Notes under the pieces: model-generated
What the model was told of the DNA's origin: nothing
What the model saw: the letters and a program-made list of their open reading frames with translations, nothing else
The model's database searches: none
Shown: positions 36,373-45,432 of the stretch, in pieces
Layout: each line of letters begins with the position of its first letter
How positions within the stretch are numbered: the stretch's first letter is position 1
Translations under genes and position numbers: made by a program
Assembly (NCBI RefSeq): GCF_042655385.1
Contig: NZ_JBHSMA010000004.1
Coordinates: 372,001 to 436,000, forward strand
Length of the DNA: 64,000 nucleotides
Direction of reading: 5' to 3'
Source: Larkinella bovis
GTDB lineage: Bacteria > Bacteroidota > Bacteroidia > Cytophagales > Spirosomataceae

Positions 36373-37950
36373 CTACTTCGTTTCGCCCGACAAGGGCACC
36401 AACCGGGCCGATAAATCAGGGGTTTTCATGTCCTTGTCGAGCGGAAACATGGGCCGCTGGATGCGCTTATAGGGCAATCGGAACAAGTCCTGATCGACCC
36501 CGCCGGGTGTCAGGGCCATAATCCAGTCGGCCTGCATAGCGTACAGCTCGGGTTCAAGGTAGCCGATTTTAACGACCACGATATCGGATTTTCGGGGATT
36601 CAAGCCCAGGCGGGTAAAATCGATTTCCTTGTGATACGGTTTGCGTTTTTGCGTAACGATCACGTTCACGCTACCCACTTTGACCACCACTTCCACCTCC
36701 GCATTGATATCTCCTTTCACAATCGACTGCACTGTTCCCTTGATCGGCACCGGTGGTGCAAACCGGGCATCCACCCGCGCACCAGCCGTGCCTTCCACCT
36801 GACCGCCGACGCCAGCCGCCAGCGCCTTTTTCACCAGTTCCGGGTCGGGAATCGAAGCATAGATCAGTGAAGGGCCCTTTTCCTGCTGAAACTCCGGGCG
36901 CGCCAGCAATTTTGTGAGCGTCCAGGTCACGTCGCCCGCGCCCCCGGCGGTCGGATTATCGCCGGTATCGCTGATAAAAAACGGACGTTTGGAACTGACA
37001 AGGGCTTTTGCCAAAACTTCATCCAGCGTACCCGTTGGCGCGACAAAGTCAAACTGGTTGCGAACGTTCCAGAATGCCTGCGCCAGTTTTTCGGCCGACT
37101 GGGTCACGTTGGCTTTGTCGTCGCCCACCACCATCACAACGGCGTGGTTGCGGGGCTCGTCGGCCCAGGCGTAACCGATCCAGATGGCGGCATCGACAAT
37201 ACCGGGTTGGTTGTCGGCCAGCGGAGCAACCTGTTGATACAGACTCTTGCCCGGTTCAATGCGTGTGCTGGTTTGTTCGCCCGGCAACAGAATCGGAATA
37301 GGAATCCAGGCTTTGTAGGCCGGTTTTCCCTTGCCGCTTTTGATCCGGTTGATCAGGTTCACCACGGCCCGTTCCTTGGTTTGCATGGCGTCTTCGTGCG
37401 GAGCCATCCGGTAACAGGTCATCAGATCCGTGTTTTGCGCCAACCGCCACGACACATTGCCGTGCAGATCCATGGAGGTAGAAATAAGCGTTTTATACCC
37501 AATCACCTTCCGAATTCGGGTAATGAAATCGCCTTCTGGATCGTCGAGCCCCTGCACGCTCATCGCGCCGTGAATATCCAGGAACAGTCCGTCGTAGGGG
37601 GCGTATTTTTTGAGGGAATCCAGCGTTTTGTTCACCAGCGATTCGTAGGCTTCGCGCGTTACGGCCCCGCCCGGCAGCGACTTTCCTACGATGGTCGGCA
37701 CCCAGACGGCCTGTTTGCGCAGGGGCGCAACCGGCATCAGAAACGGATAGGCGTTATAGACTTCCCCGCTGTACCGGGCGTGAAAGGCTTCTTCGTGCGT
37801 CACCGCCGGCGAAAACGTGCTGGATTCGATGCCTAAACCGGCAATGGCGATGCGGGGTAGTTTTGCGGTTTCAGGAGGGTTCGAAGGCTGAGCCAGTCCG
37901 GCACTTACCACCGAAAGCCAAACCGTAAGGCTAAAAAAAAGGCGTTTCAT
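36373..37950 (-). CDS. exported M81-family metallopeptidase (MlrC-like)
   Basis: A 525-residue protein with a signal peptide (MKRLFFSLTVWLSVVSAGLAQ). The MlrC N-terminal domain follows (RIAIAGLGIESSTFSPAVT, GLFLDIHGAMSVQGLDDPEGDFITRIR, STSMDLHGNVSWRLA, TCYRMAPHEDAMQTKERA), then the C-terminal domain (FFISDTGDNPTAGGAGDVTWTLTKLL). The D-H, H-G-N and H-E-D sites are the zinc ligands expected for the family. MlrC was first described in microcystin breakdown; most relatives have unknown peptide substrates. Located downstream, in the same direction, of nothing obvious; 103 bases separate it from the subunit-3 operon's promoter. Confidence 0.92.
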   Translation of the reverse strand: MKRLFFSLTVWLSVVSAGLAQPSNPPETAKLPRIAIAGLGIESSTFSPAVTHEEAFHARYSGEVYNAYPFLMPVAPLRKQAVWVPTIVGKSLPGGAVTREAYESLVNKTLDSLKKYAPYDGLFLDIHGAMSVQGLDDPEGDFITRIRKVIGYKTLISTSMDLHGNVSWRLAQNTDLMTCYRMAPHEDAMQTKERAVVNLINRIKSGKGKPAYKAWIPIPILLPGEQTSTRIEPGKSLYQQVAPLADNQPGIVDAAIWIGYAWADEPRNHAVVMVVGDDKANVTQSAEKLAQAFWNVRNQFDFVAPTGTLDEVLAKALVSSKRPFFISDTGDNPTAGGAGDVTWTLTKLLARPEFQQEKGPSLIYASIPDPELVKKALAAGVGGQVEGTAGARVDARFAPPVPIKGTVQSIVKGDINAEVEVVVKVGSVNVIVTQKRKPYHKEIDFTRLGLNPRKSDIVVVKIGYLEPELYAMQADWIMALTPGGVDQDLFRLPYKRIQRPMFPLDKDMKTPDLSARLVPLSGETK

Positions 37951-38149
37951 ACCGACAAGTTAACGCATTTCGACCAGCTTTAAAATTTGAGAACAAATCC
38001 CTCTTTATCTACTATGAATTCAAAACTGCGTTCTATTTCGGGTAAGTCAAGCAGTTTTCCCGTTATTTTGAGAATAAGTGATTGAATTCGAAGTCACTTC
38101 CCGAAGCATAGCAAAACAAAACCGCTCCCAAACGGCTAGCCGTACCGGC

Positions 38150-39883
38150 TCATTCTACGCCCTTGAAAGCCGGTTTCCGGCGGAGAAACACAAAACCGGC
38201 TTCTTCGCCGATGATTTCCAGGTTCGGATGGTAGCGGTACTGGTCGATGTTGATGTTTCGGGTGACGAAAAAAACCGGCTTATCGACCGGGCCGTTGATC
38301 AGCCAGTCCTCGTTATAGCTGTTGAGATTGGTAGGCGGTTTTTTCCGGAAATAAAACAGATGGGCGTAACTTTTGTAGCCAATGGGTTCCACGTAGATGT
38401 CCTGGCCCTGTTTGGCCTCGTAAAAATCGATAACCGCGCCCTGCGTGTACCGCTCAATTTTTGGCACAATCGTCGGCAACACAAACCACAACAGCAGGGG
38501 CGTTGCCAGAAACAGGGCCACCATACTCCGAATGGGTTGCTGCGACCGAAACCATAAAATGCCGATAATCGCCAGTCCGTACGCCGTTCCGATAATCCAC
38601 TCCCAGCCCTGCCAGTCCACCGGCGCGGTCAGGTTGGCAGCTGCAAACCGGTCTTTGATCAACGGAATCAGGTCGGCGGAGTGCATTCCAGCCAGGGGCA
38701 GGGCCGTAATGAGCAGCGCCAGCACCCCGCCAATGAGGGCAATCCCGACCGTCAGCCAGCGGTTCCAGGACAACCGGCCGTTCACATACTGGTACAAAAC
38801 CGTAGCCGCCAGGTACGAAACCGGAAACCAGGCCATCGACGAATAATGCACGATTTTGGTCCGGACGATGGAAAACAGAATCATGACCACCCAGAACAGA
38901 ATGATCATCCAGCGCCGGAACAAAGCCGCCGGGTCTTCCGCTCTTTCGGATTTGGAATCCGGAAGATTAGCTGCCGCGGATTTGAAATCCGCAGCTGGAC
39001 TGTTCCAATCCAAACGAACCGCCCGCCCGCCCGGAAAGAAACCGCGAATTGCCAGCAACGACATGGGAAAACAGCCGAGCAAAACGACCACGAAATGGTA
39101 GTAAAACGGTTGCTGATGCCCCGCGTCGGGGGTCGAAAAAAGCCGGACCTGGTAGCGAAAAAACTCTTCAAAAAACCAGAAACCGTTCTTGATCAACTCC
39201 AGCCCAAACCAGACCGACGCCACTGCCAGTGCACAGCCGAAAGCCGCCAGCGCATTTCCCAAACGCAGCACCGGGCGAAACCGTTGCCAAGCCCAATAGA
39301 CCAGAAACGTCAGCCCCAGCAGTAACCCACCGACCGGCCCTTTGGTTAACACCGCCAGCCCGACGAATAAGCCGGAGAAAACCGCCTGCCGGGTAGCGGT
39401 GGATGTGCCGTAGGCCGAAACCGCCCGGGCCATACACCAGACACTCAGGAAGATAAACAGGTTGAAGGTGGGGTCGATAATTCCGGATTTGAAATAGAGG
39501 TGGGGGGTTAAAGAGCCGAAATACGCCAGCGCCCACAAAAGGCCAAAGCGTTTGTCGACCAGCTTTTTCCCCAGCGAATACAGCACCAGCAGCGTGACGA
39601 CACCCACCACGGCGTTCGGAAACCGGGCGGCAAACTCGCCAATACCGAACACCTTCATCGACAACACCTGCAGCCAGAAAAACAGGGGCGGTTTTTCCCA
39701 GAACGGCTGGAAATTGATCTGAACCCGCGTGTAATTACCCGACACGATCATTTCCCGCGCCGACTCGGCGAAGTTGATTTCATCCCAGTCAAACAGGTGA
39801 ACCCGGCCCAGAAACGGAAAATAAAACAACGCTCCGGCCAGGATGAGTAACAGCGGAATCAATCGTGAGGGAATTCGGGGCAT
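38150..39883 (-). CDS. GT39-type membrane glycosyltransferase (ArnT-like)
   Basis: A 577-residue polytopic protein. The GT-C start is typical: FLGRVHLFDWDEINFAESAREMIVSGNYTRVQINFQPFWEKPPLFFWLQ, with the catalytic DWDE and EKPPL motifs. About 11-12 membrane helices follow. It transfers a sugar from a polyprenyl-phosphate donor to lipid or protein outside the inner membrane. In the loop near residues 295-325 the stretch RLDWNSPAADFKSAAANLPDSKSERAEDPA is encoded by two nested palindromes (38947-38992) and looks like an in-frame insertion. A TAnnTTTG box lies 20 bases upstream. Confidence 0.9.
   Translation of the reverse strand: MPRIPSRLIPLLLILAGALFYFPFLGRVHLFDWDEINFAESAREMIVSGNYTRVQINFQPFWEKPPLFFWLQVLSMKVFGIGEFAARFPNAVVGVVTLLVLYSLGKKLVDKRFGLLWALAYFGSLTPHLYFKSGIIDPTFNLFIFLSVWCMARAVSAYGTSTATRQAVFSGLFVGLAVLTKGPVGGLLLGLTFLVYWAWQRFRPVLRLGNALAAFGCALAVASVWFGLELIKNGFWFFEEFFRYQVRLFSTPDAGHQQPFYYHFVVVLLGCFPMSLLAIRGFFPGGRAVRLDWNSPAADFKSAAANLPDSKSERAEDPAALFRRWMIILFWVVMILFSIVRTKIVHYSSMAWFPVSYLAATVLYQYVNGRLSWNRWLTVGIALIGGVLALLITALPLAGMHSADLIPLIKDRFAAANLTAPVDWQGWEWIIGTAYGLAIIGILWFRSQQPIRSMVALFLATPLLLWFVLPTIVPKIERYTQGAVIDFYEAKQGQDIYVEPIGYKSYAHLFYFRKKPPTNLNSYNEDWLINGPVDKPVFFVTRNINIDQYRYHPNLEIIGEEAGFVFLRRKPAFKGVE
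38947..38992. repeat. tandem palindromes inserted inside the GT39 gene
   Basis: CGGATT-TGG-AATCCG at 38947-38961 and GCGGATTT-G-AAATCCGC at 38976-38992, 14 bases apart, sharing the core GGATTTGRAATCC. They encode a Ser/Ala/Asp-rich loop with no resemblance to the surrounding membrane protein. Confidence 0.6.
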
Positions 39884-39902
39884 AGTGCGGGGATTAAGTG
39901 TG

Positions 39903-39910
39903 CAAAAGTA
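39903..39910 (-). promoter_or_regulatory. -7 box of the GT39 gene promoter
   Basis: TACTTTTG on the minus strand, 20 bases before the GT39 start. Together with the plus-strand box at 39944 it makes a divergent promoter pair. Confidence 0.45.
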
Positions 39911-39943
39911 CGCAAACTCCCCGTTCCATTATGCGGTAGCGTG

Positions 39944-39951
39944 TATCTTTG
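39944..39951 (+). promoter_or_regulatory. -7 box of the mogA promoter
   Basis: TATCTTTG, matching TAnnTTTG, 24 bases before the chosen mogA start. Confidence 0.5.
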
Positions 39952-39975
39952 CAACTTCACTCTAAAACGCTGCTG

Positions 39976-40512
39976 ATGGCAACTCCCATTCGAATTGGAG
40001 TCATTAACGTCTCGGACCGGGCCAGTGCGGGTATTTACGAAGATATTCCCGGTAAAGCCGTCGTCCGTTTGCTGACCAGCTACCTGAGCTGTGCCTGGGA
40101 ACCGGTCTACCGCGTCATTCCCGATGAACAGCCGTTGCTGGAAGCGACGATGATTGAACTGGCCGATTCGGAACGCTGCTGCCTGATCGTGACTACGGGC
40201 GGCACCGGCCCGGCGTTGCGCGATGTGACACCCGAAGCCACCGAAGCGGTTTGCCAGAAGATGTTGCCGGGATTCGGAGAGTTGATGCGGCAGGAAAGCC
40301 TGAAATTCGTGCCGACCGCCATTCTGTCGCGCCAGACCGCCGGGATTCGAAACCAGACGCTGATCCTGAATTTACCCGGCAAACCCACGGCCATTGAGCA
40401 ATGCCTGTCGGTGGTTTTTCCGGCTATTCCGTATTGCATCGACCTGATCGGCGGCCCGTATCTGACGACGCACGAAACGGTGATGAAGGTATTTCGTCCC
40501 AAATCGGCCTGA
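39976..40512 (+). CDS. mogA: molybdopterin adenylyltransferase MogA
   Basis: A 178-residue cytoplasmic enzyme that adenylates molybdopterin before metal insertion. Motifs: IRIGVINVSDRASAGIYEDIPG, CCLIVTTGGTGPALRDVTPEAT (the GGTG nucleotide loop and DvTPEA), and LNLPGKPTAIEQCLSVVFPAIPYCIDLIGG, all typical for MogA/MoaB. ATG at 39976 is preferred to 39949 because the earlier one overlaps the promoter box. It converges with the TrpD-like gene with a 3-base gap. No other molybdenum cofactor genes are visible in the window. Confidence 0.94.
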   Translation: MATPIRIGVINVSDRASAGIYEDIPGKAVVRLLTSYLSCAWEPVYRVIPDEQPLLEATMIELADSERCCLIVTTGGTGPALRDVTPEATEAVCQKMLPGFGELMRQESLKFVPTAILSRQTAGIRNQTLILNLPGKPTAIEQCLSVVFPAIPYCIDLIGGPYLTTHETVMKVFRPKSA

Positions 40513-40515
40513 TGG

Positions 40516-41802
40516 TTAGGACTTATTGGCCTGCCCGTTGAGTTGCCCTTCAATCCAGTCCATGCCCCGGCTTAACAGCGCCTGCATAAACCGGACCCGG
40601 TTATCGAAGTCCTCGCTGGCGGTTTTGCCCTCGTTCAGAAAATCACGGATCAGCCGGATATTATCGATGAGTTGCAGGTTGGTTATGATCTCGTCGGTGT
40701 CGGTACGGTATTCGGAAAAAGCGGGTAAACCGGCGTCGAAGTGCTGGTAAAACAAATGACCCCGGGCCGTCCGGACGGCGCATAGAATCCCACTGCTGCG
40801 GCTGGTGGAAGGCGACAGACTCCCTTCCAAACCACGCTTCAAGACAATGACGGCATCAAAACCGGCCATCAGCGCCAGTTCCGCCATTTTCATCTGGGCA
40901 CCCACCTGAAACACTGATGTTACCAGAAACCGGGCGCTACACGGATTCAGAATCCGTTCGAGTGTCGATAAAAAGGGTCGTTTGAGAATGATTCGCCGAC
41001 GATCAACCCACCGATTAAGCGCGGGGGAAAGCGCCTTTTGGTCGAGCACCCAGCCGAACGGTTCCGGTGGGGTATTGATTTCGTGGTTGCTCTGTAAGAG
41101 CTGACAACCCAGAAACAGGTACAGATCGTGGGCGTTCAGGGTATAATTCGGCCCCGGTGTTCGCCCAACCACCGACAGGGCTCCGTAACCGCGCTGGCCG
41201 AAAAAGTGCGCCAGCAATGGCGTTATCAAATACGTATGCTCGACGCCATCGAACGGTTCGGCCAGTTGCACCAGCGGCCGGTCAACGCAGCTCAGTTGCC
41301 GAAAACCGGGTGTGATGGTTTCCATGGCCGCATCATACAGGCCTTTATACTCGCCATTGGACGCATTCCGAATGCGTAAAATACTGGCTACCATACCTTT
41401 GAAGGTCTCGCAATCGTCTTCCAGAAACAGGAAGTTACCCAGTTGATGGGCTTCACTGGGACGAAGAGTGTGGCCTTTCAGCAGTTTTGTCGCAATCGGA
41501 AACAGGTTCGTGGGCAGGTCCGGACAAGCTTTGTTGATAAAAAAAGCGGGATTCAAAAACGCCCCTTTCCCGAAAACCGTTTCCAGTGCCTGCTCTTCCG
41601 GTGCCGGCCCCTTGGCTAATAAAGCGCCTAAAAAAGCGCCTTTTTGCAGCGGATCGGCCTGGCCTGACAGCAAAACCTGCCGGCATTCTTCCACCAATGC
41701 GGGCGGCAACGGCCGGCGACCTTGTTTCCCGGCACCAAGATGCTGAATACCCCGGCCTAATGCCGTCGTAGTAGGGTCAGCGGTGGGTTGCGGCAGGGAC
41801 AT
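40516..41802 (-). CDS. TrpD-like glycosyl transferase family 3 protein (YbiB/TrpD2 type)
   Basis: A 428-residue protein with an anthranilate-phosphoribosyltransferase fold. The N-terminal helical domain (RPLPPALVEECRQVLLSGQADPLQKGAFLGALLAKG) and the C-terminal parts (LNAHDLYLFLG, MKMAELALMAGFDAVIVLKRGLEGSLSPSTSRSSG) fit. The GTGGD and KHGNR loops of true TrpD are not seen, and the gene is longer than trpD (about 340). I therefore call it a TrpD2/YbiB-like protein, a group known to bind nucleic acid rather than make tryptophan. No trp genes are nearby. Confidence 0.75.
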   Translation of the reverse strand: MSLPQPTADPTTTALGRGIQHLGAGKQGRRPLPPALVEECRQVLLSGQADPLQKGAFLGALLAKGPAPEEQALETVFGKGAFLNPAFFINKACPDLPTNLFPIATKLLKGHTLRPSEAHQLGNFLFLEDDCETFKGMVASILRIRNASNGEYKGLYDAAMETITPGFRQLSCVDRPLVQLAEPFDGVEHTYLITPLLAHFFGQRGYGALSVVGRTPGPNYTLNAHDLYLFLGCQLLQSNHEINTPPEPFGWVLDQKALSPALNRWVDRRRIILKRPFLSTLERILNPCSARFLVTSVFQVGAQMKMAELALMAGFDAVIVLKRGLEGSLSPSTSRSSGILCAVRTARGHLFYQHFDAGLPAFSEYRTDTDEIITNLQLIDNIRLIRDFLNEGKTASEDFDNRVRFMQALLSRGMDWIEGQLNGQANKS

Positions 41803-42074
41803 ATTAAGCGGGGACCTTTGAATTTTAACCTGAAATTACAAAAAGTGATAGCTTTTATTAGCAAATACGATAGATTTCAATCTACAATTAAGCAAAAAAC
41901 CAAATATTCATTGACATACACCCCTTTTAATAACTTATTTTATTGAAAAATAGCCATTCTGCCAAATAGGCATTTTGAATCAGATAGGTAGTCTGTTTAG
42001 AAGACTGGCAGGCCCGTAATATACTGGCTGTATGTAATTATTTTAAGAGTTTTCTGGACATGACTGCGAATTTT

Positions 42075-42722
42075 TTAAAAACGAAGTCTCCGGCTGTGCC
42101 AGGTTTTGGGATTTTGGTCCCAATACCGGTTCAGCAACCCAAAAACAAGGACGGAAGAAAGCGTTCCGATGATGGAGCCCACATAGACATCTTCGACAAA
42201 GTGTTGAAACAGATAGACGCGCGAATAGGCCGTGATCACCGCCAGTAACGCCCAGAACCAGCCCCGGTTTTTGCGATCATCCAGCAGAGCCAGCAGGCAG
42301 AAAACCGCAAATGCCGTGGTGGAATGCCCGGACGGAAAGCTGTTATAACTGTGAATATCCAGCCCGTCGATCACCCGGTATTGCCAGTCGGAGTGTTCGA
42401 AGTATTTCACCGGGCGCAGCGAACCGGCGAACACCAGTTCTTTCAGCACGCGGACAATCAGCGTCGAGAGCAGAAACGACACGGCGCCCATCAGCGCCAG
42501 CCGGAACGACCGAAACAGCAGAATGACAATGACAATCACCGCAAAAGCTCCATCCCCCAGGTAGGTGATATTCCGAAAAAACAGATCCCCGAGTGGCGCG
42601 TTATGCGCATTGACCCATTGCATCAGTTCCGTTTTGGTATAGAGGAGCATCAGAACGCTCACCAGTATGAAGAAAAAAAGATAGACTATAAAAAAGGAAC
42701 GATTCTTGACAAGGACTTCCAT
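42075..42722 (-). CDS. PAP2-family membrane phosphatase
   Basis: A 215-residue membrane protein with about six helices. The lipid phosphatase signature is present: K..F..RP in LKELVFAGSLRPVKYF, PSGH at residues 130-133, and SRVYLFQHFVEDV with H174 and D178. Likely dephosphorylates undecaprenyl pyrophosphate or phosphatidate derivatives on the outer face of the inner membrane. It is divergent from a GT39 glycosyltransferase that would consume polyprenyl-phosphate donors, a sensible pairing. Confidence 0.92.
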   Translation of the reverse strand: MEVLVKNRSFFIVYLFFFILVSVLMLLYTKTELMQWVNAHNAPLGDLFFRNITYLGDGAFAVIVIVILLFRSFRLALMGAVSFLLSTLIVRVLKELVFAGSLRPVKYFEHSDWQYRVIDGLDIHSYNSFPSGHSTTAFAVFCLLALLDDRKNRGWFWALLAVITAYSRVYLFQHFVEDVYVGSIIGTLSSVLVFGLLNRYWDQNPKTWHSRRLRF

Positions 42723-42808
42723 AATGGCTAAAATAAATGTATACTTTGGTGCACAATGTTAACAATGAATAGCCCGTATCCGATTGATAGCCGGATATTG
42801 CTACCGGT

Positions 42809-44347
42809 ATGAGGCCCACCTCTCCGCCCGGACTGCCATCCGCGACGCTAATGCAACCTTCCTACCGCCGAATTGGCTGGCTCTTTACGCTGGCCTGGGG
42901 AAGCTTTCTGGTTTTCCGGCGGCTGCTGCGCGAAGGAATGTGGGCCGACGGAATGACCTACGCGGCCATTTCCCGCAACATGGCCCTCGGAAAAGGCTCG
43001 TTATGGTCGCCGGTTTTTTCGAGTTCGTTCTGGCTGCCCTACAATCGGACCGAAACCTTTTACGAACACCCGCCCCTGCTGTTTTACCTGCAATCCTGGT
43101 TCTTCCGGCTTTTGGGCGATACGTACGTTACCGAGCGCGTGTATTGCCTGCTGGTTCTTGTGCTCATCATCGTTCTTATGGTTCAGTTATGGTGGCAGCT
43201 CGTCCCCGAACGCCATCCGCTTCACCGTTGGGAATGGTTCCCCGTCCTGCTGCTATTTACCTGCCGACTGACGGAGTGGACCTACGGACAGAATTACCTC
43301 GACGCGACGATGAGCCTGTTCTGTCTGCTGGCGGTCAAATATACGATTGAAGGCTGGCAAAACCCCAAACGATGGTTCCGAACGGGTGCCATCGCGGGCG
43401 TGTCGCTGCTGGCTGCCTTTTTATCGAAAGGACCCGTAAGTCTGCACGTCCTGGCCGTTCCCGGCTTGTTCGGGCTGCTTTTCGTACGCCCGATTCAACT
43501 GGCTCCGGCCGTTCGCTGGACGTTGTTCCTGACCGGCGGTTTTGGTGTATTACTGGCGCTCCTGCTCCTTCATGAACCCGCCCGCCTGTTTCTGCAACAC
43601 TATTTTAACCAGCAGGTCTGGGCGGCCCTGCACAACAAGCGCGAGCTCATTTCGCACACAAGCGGTTTTTTCGGACGGACCTACATTGTCAAAATTGTGC
43701 TGATCAACGTGGCGCCTTCCCTCCTTCTGATGGCCGTTTTGTGGGGAATAAACCGGTTGGGAACCCAAAGCCGTGGGATGGTTCATCCGCTTTCCGGCAT
43801 GAGCCGGTTTTACATCGCCCTGGGCCTGGCTGCCACCCTGCCCATCATGGCCACCACCAAACAGTTTGATTATTACGCCGTTCCTGCTTTGCCGTACCTG
43901 GCCCTGGGGCTGGCCGCCTGGATTGGACCGCAATTGCTGAAGGTGGTTTCGACCCTGTCGTTAAGCAAGCGCAGCGTACGGTTTATAACTGCGCTGGGCG
44001 TACTGGCCTGCCTGCTCACCGGGGTTTACGGAATCCGGATCGCCGGAACGCCCTATCATAGCTACGCAGCGATTCTGGCCGATGTGCAGAAAATCGGCAC
44101 CGTTGTTCCAACCGATTCCAAGATTGGGGTTTGTCCCGACATGATGGCCAGCGCCCTGCTGCATTGTTACATTCAACGCTACCACCGGCTGGAAATGACG
44201 ACCCTGGCCAACCAGCCCGCTTATTTTCTGGCCGACCCGAAATGCCGGGATGCCCAGCAGTCGCAGTTGGCAGAGGCCGGATACCGCCCCGTTTCCATTT
44301 CGTTAAAAAGCTATATTCTTTACCACCGGGCTTCGCGCCGGTTTTGA
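42809..44347 (+). CDS. GT39-type membrane glycosyltransferase
   Basis: A 512-residue polytopic GT-C enzyme; an inner start at 42851 (MQPSYRRIGWLFTLAW) is an alternative. Motifs: MWADGMTYAAISRNMALGKGSLWSPVF, then ETFYEHPPLLFYLQSWFFRLLGDTYVTERV, equivalent to the D-E and EHPPL sites. About a dozen helices follow. Similar architecture to the gene at 38150 but clearly divergent and without its loop insertion. Transfers a sugar from a polyprenyl carrier; acceptor unknown. Confidence 0.88.
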   Translation: MRPTSPPGLPSATLMQPSYRRIGWLFTLAWGSFLVFRRLLREGMWADGMTYAAISRNMALGKGSLWSPVFSSSFWLPYNRTETFYEHPPLLFYLQSWFFRLLGDTYVTERVYCLLVLVLIIVLMVQLWWQLVPERHPLHRWEWFPVLLLFTCRLTEWTYGQNYLDATMSLFCLLAVKYTIEGWQNPKRWFRTGAIAGVSLLAAFLSKGPVSLHVLAVPGLFGLLFVRPIQLAPAVRWTLFLTGGFGVLLALLLLHEPARLFLQHYFNQQVWAALHNKRELISHTSGFFGRTYIVKIVLINVAPSLLLMAVLWGINRLGTQSRGMVHPLSGMSRFYIALGLAATLPIMATTKQFDYYAVPALPYLALGLAAWIGPQLLKVVSTLSLSKRSVRFITALGVLACLLTGVYGIRIAGTPYHSYAAILADVQKIGTVVPTDSKIGVCPDMMASALLHCYIQRYHRLEMTTLANQPAYFLADPKCRDAQQSQLAEAGYRPVSISLKSYILYHRASRRF

Positions 44348-44398
44348 CAAAGCGAGTGTAAAATAGTGGCTAACCTTTTCTGATTCAGAAATAGTTCG

Positions 44399-44406
44399 TA
44401 ACTTTG
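44399..44406 (+). promoter_or_regulatory. -7 box of the yceD-rpmF promoter
   Basis: TAACTTTG, a TAnnTTTG match, 20 bases before the GTG start of the yceD-like gene. Confidence 0.55.
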
Positions 44407-44426
44407 CGGACTATTTTGAGAAGAGT

Positions 44427-44972
44427 GTGAAGGAGTTGCAGAAATATACCCTTTCCATTGGTAGCCTGGAAAACAAATCGTACGAGTTCGACTTTGAATC
44501 GGGCGATGCGTTTTTCGAAGCCATGGAGCAGGAACTGATTCAGCACGGATCGTTTAAAACGCACCTGGTGCTGACCAAGTCCTCGTCGATGGTTCAACTG
44601 AATTTTCACATTCAGGGAACCGTGGAACTGATTTGCGACCGCAGTCTGGACCCTTTCGACGAGCCTGTTGACATTCGGGAACAATTGTTTCTGAAATATG
44701 CCGACCGCGCCGAAGAGCTGACCGACGAAATCGAGCTGATTCTGTGGGATACCCAGCAGATCAATATTGCCCGGTATCTCTTCGATTTTATTGTCTTGTC
44801 GTTGCCGATGAAAAAACTGCATCCGCGTTTTCGGCAGGACGAAACCGAGGAGGACGAAGAACAGGAAGGCAAGGTGGTGTACCGGTCGGATGCCGCCGAA
44901 ACCGGGGACGAAAGCCAGGAGCCCCCGATCGATCCCCGCTGGGACTTATTACGAAAATTGAACAATAATTAA
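44427..44972 (+). CDS. YceD/DUF177 family protein
   Basis: A 181-residue cytoplasmic protein that starts with GTG. YceD proteins almost always precede rpmF, as here (80 bases), and are implicated in 23S rRNA accumulation. Family features: a beta-rich first half (LVLTKSSSMVQLNFHIQGTVELICDRSLDPFDEPVDIREQLFLKY) followed by an acidic tail (ETEEDEEQEGKV) and the end PPIDPRWDLLRKL. The single Cys in ELICDRSL stands for the conserved C..C region, where the second Cys is missing. Confidence 0.9.
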   Translation: MKELQKYTLSIGSLENKSYEFDFESGDAFFEAMEQELIQHGSFKTHLVLTKSSSMVQLNFHIQGTVELICDRSLDPFDEPVDIREQLFLKYADRAEELTDEIELILWDTQQINIARYLFDFIVLSLPMKKLHPRFRQDETEEDEEQEGKVVYRSDAAETGDESQEPPIDPRWDLLRKLNNN

Positions 44973-45052
44973 TACCGCTGTTACGACTTTCGTGCCGGTT
45001 TTCGGTTCCGGAAGAAATGGCAAGATAGACAGACAATTGACAAAATAAAGTT

Positions 45053-45247
45053 ATGGCACATCCCAAACGCAGACATTCAAGCACCCGTCGGGACAAGCGT
45101 AGAACCCACGATAAACTGACCGCAAAGGCCCTGTCGTTCGATGCAACAACGGGCGAAATCCACGTTCGTCACAAAGCGCACGTCTTCGAAGGCAACCTGT
45201 ATTACAAAGGCAAAGTAGTGATCGAAAACTACGCACCGACTGCCTGA
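45053..45247 (+). CDS. rpmF: 50S ribosomal protein L32
   Basis: A 64-residue L32: MAHPKRRHSSTRRDKRRTHDKL then EIHVRHKAHVFEGNLYYKGKVVI. The zinc-binding Cys pairs are absent, so this is the Cys-minus (zinc-independent) form. Downstream of yceD. Confidence 0.97.
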   Translation: MAHPKRRHSSTRRDKRRTHDKLTAKALSFDATTGEIHVRHKAHVFEGNLYYKGKVVIENYAPTA

Positions 45248-45282
45248 CCTTTCAGGCTCCACCCTCCCGAAGGGGCTTTTTT
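45242..45282 (+). terminator. terminator after rpmF
   Basis: GCCTGA-CCTT-TCAGGC at 45242-45257 overlaps the stop codon; then CCCT...AGGGGC followed by TTTTTT ends at 45282. Confidence 0.6.
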
Positions 45283-45321
45283 CAGATGATCGAAAACCTC
45301 TTTCAGTAGGTTGGGGACGAG

Positions 45322-45368
45322 AAGTATTTCACAGGAATCTACACCAGATGAACGTGAAATACTTTTTT
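45322..45368 (+). terminator. hairpin with T-run between rpmF and plsX
   Basis: Perfect 11-base arms AAGTATTTCAC (45322-45332) and GTGAAATACTT (45354-45364), then TTTT. Either a second terminator or an attenuator before plsX. Confidence 0.55.
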
Positions 45369-45432
45369 ATTGCCGGGCAACTAGTATTTTTACACGTTCG
45401 TTTACCAATTCAGCGCACCCAAACCTGGTTCA

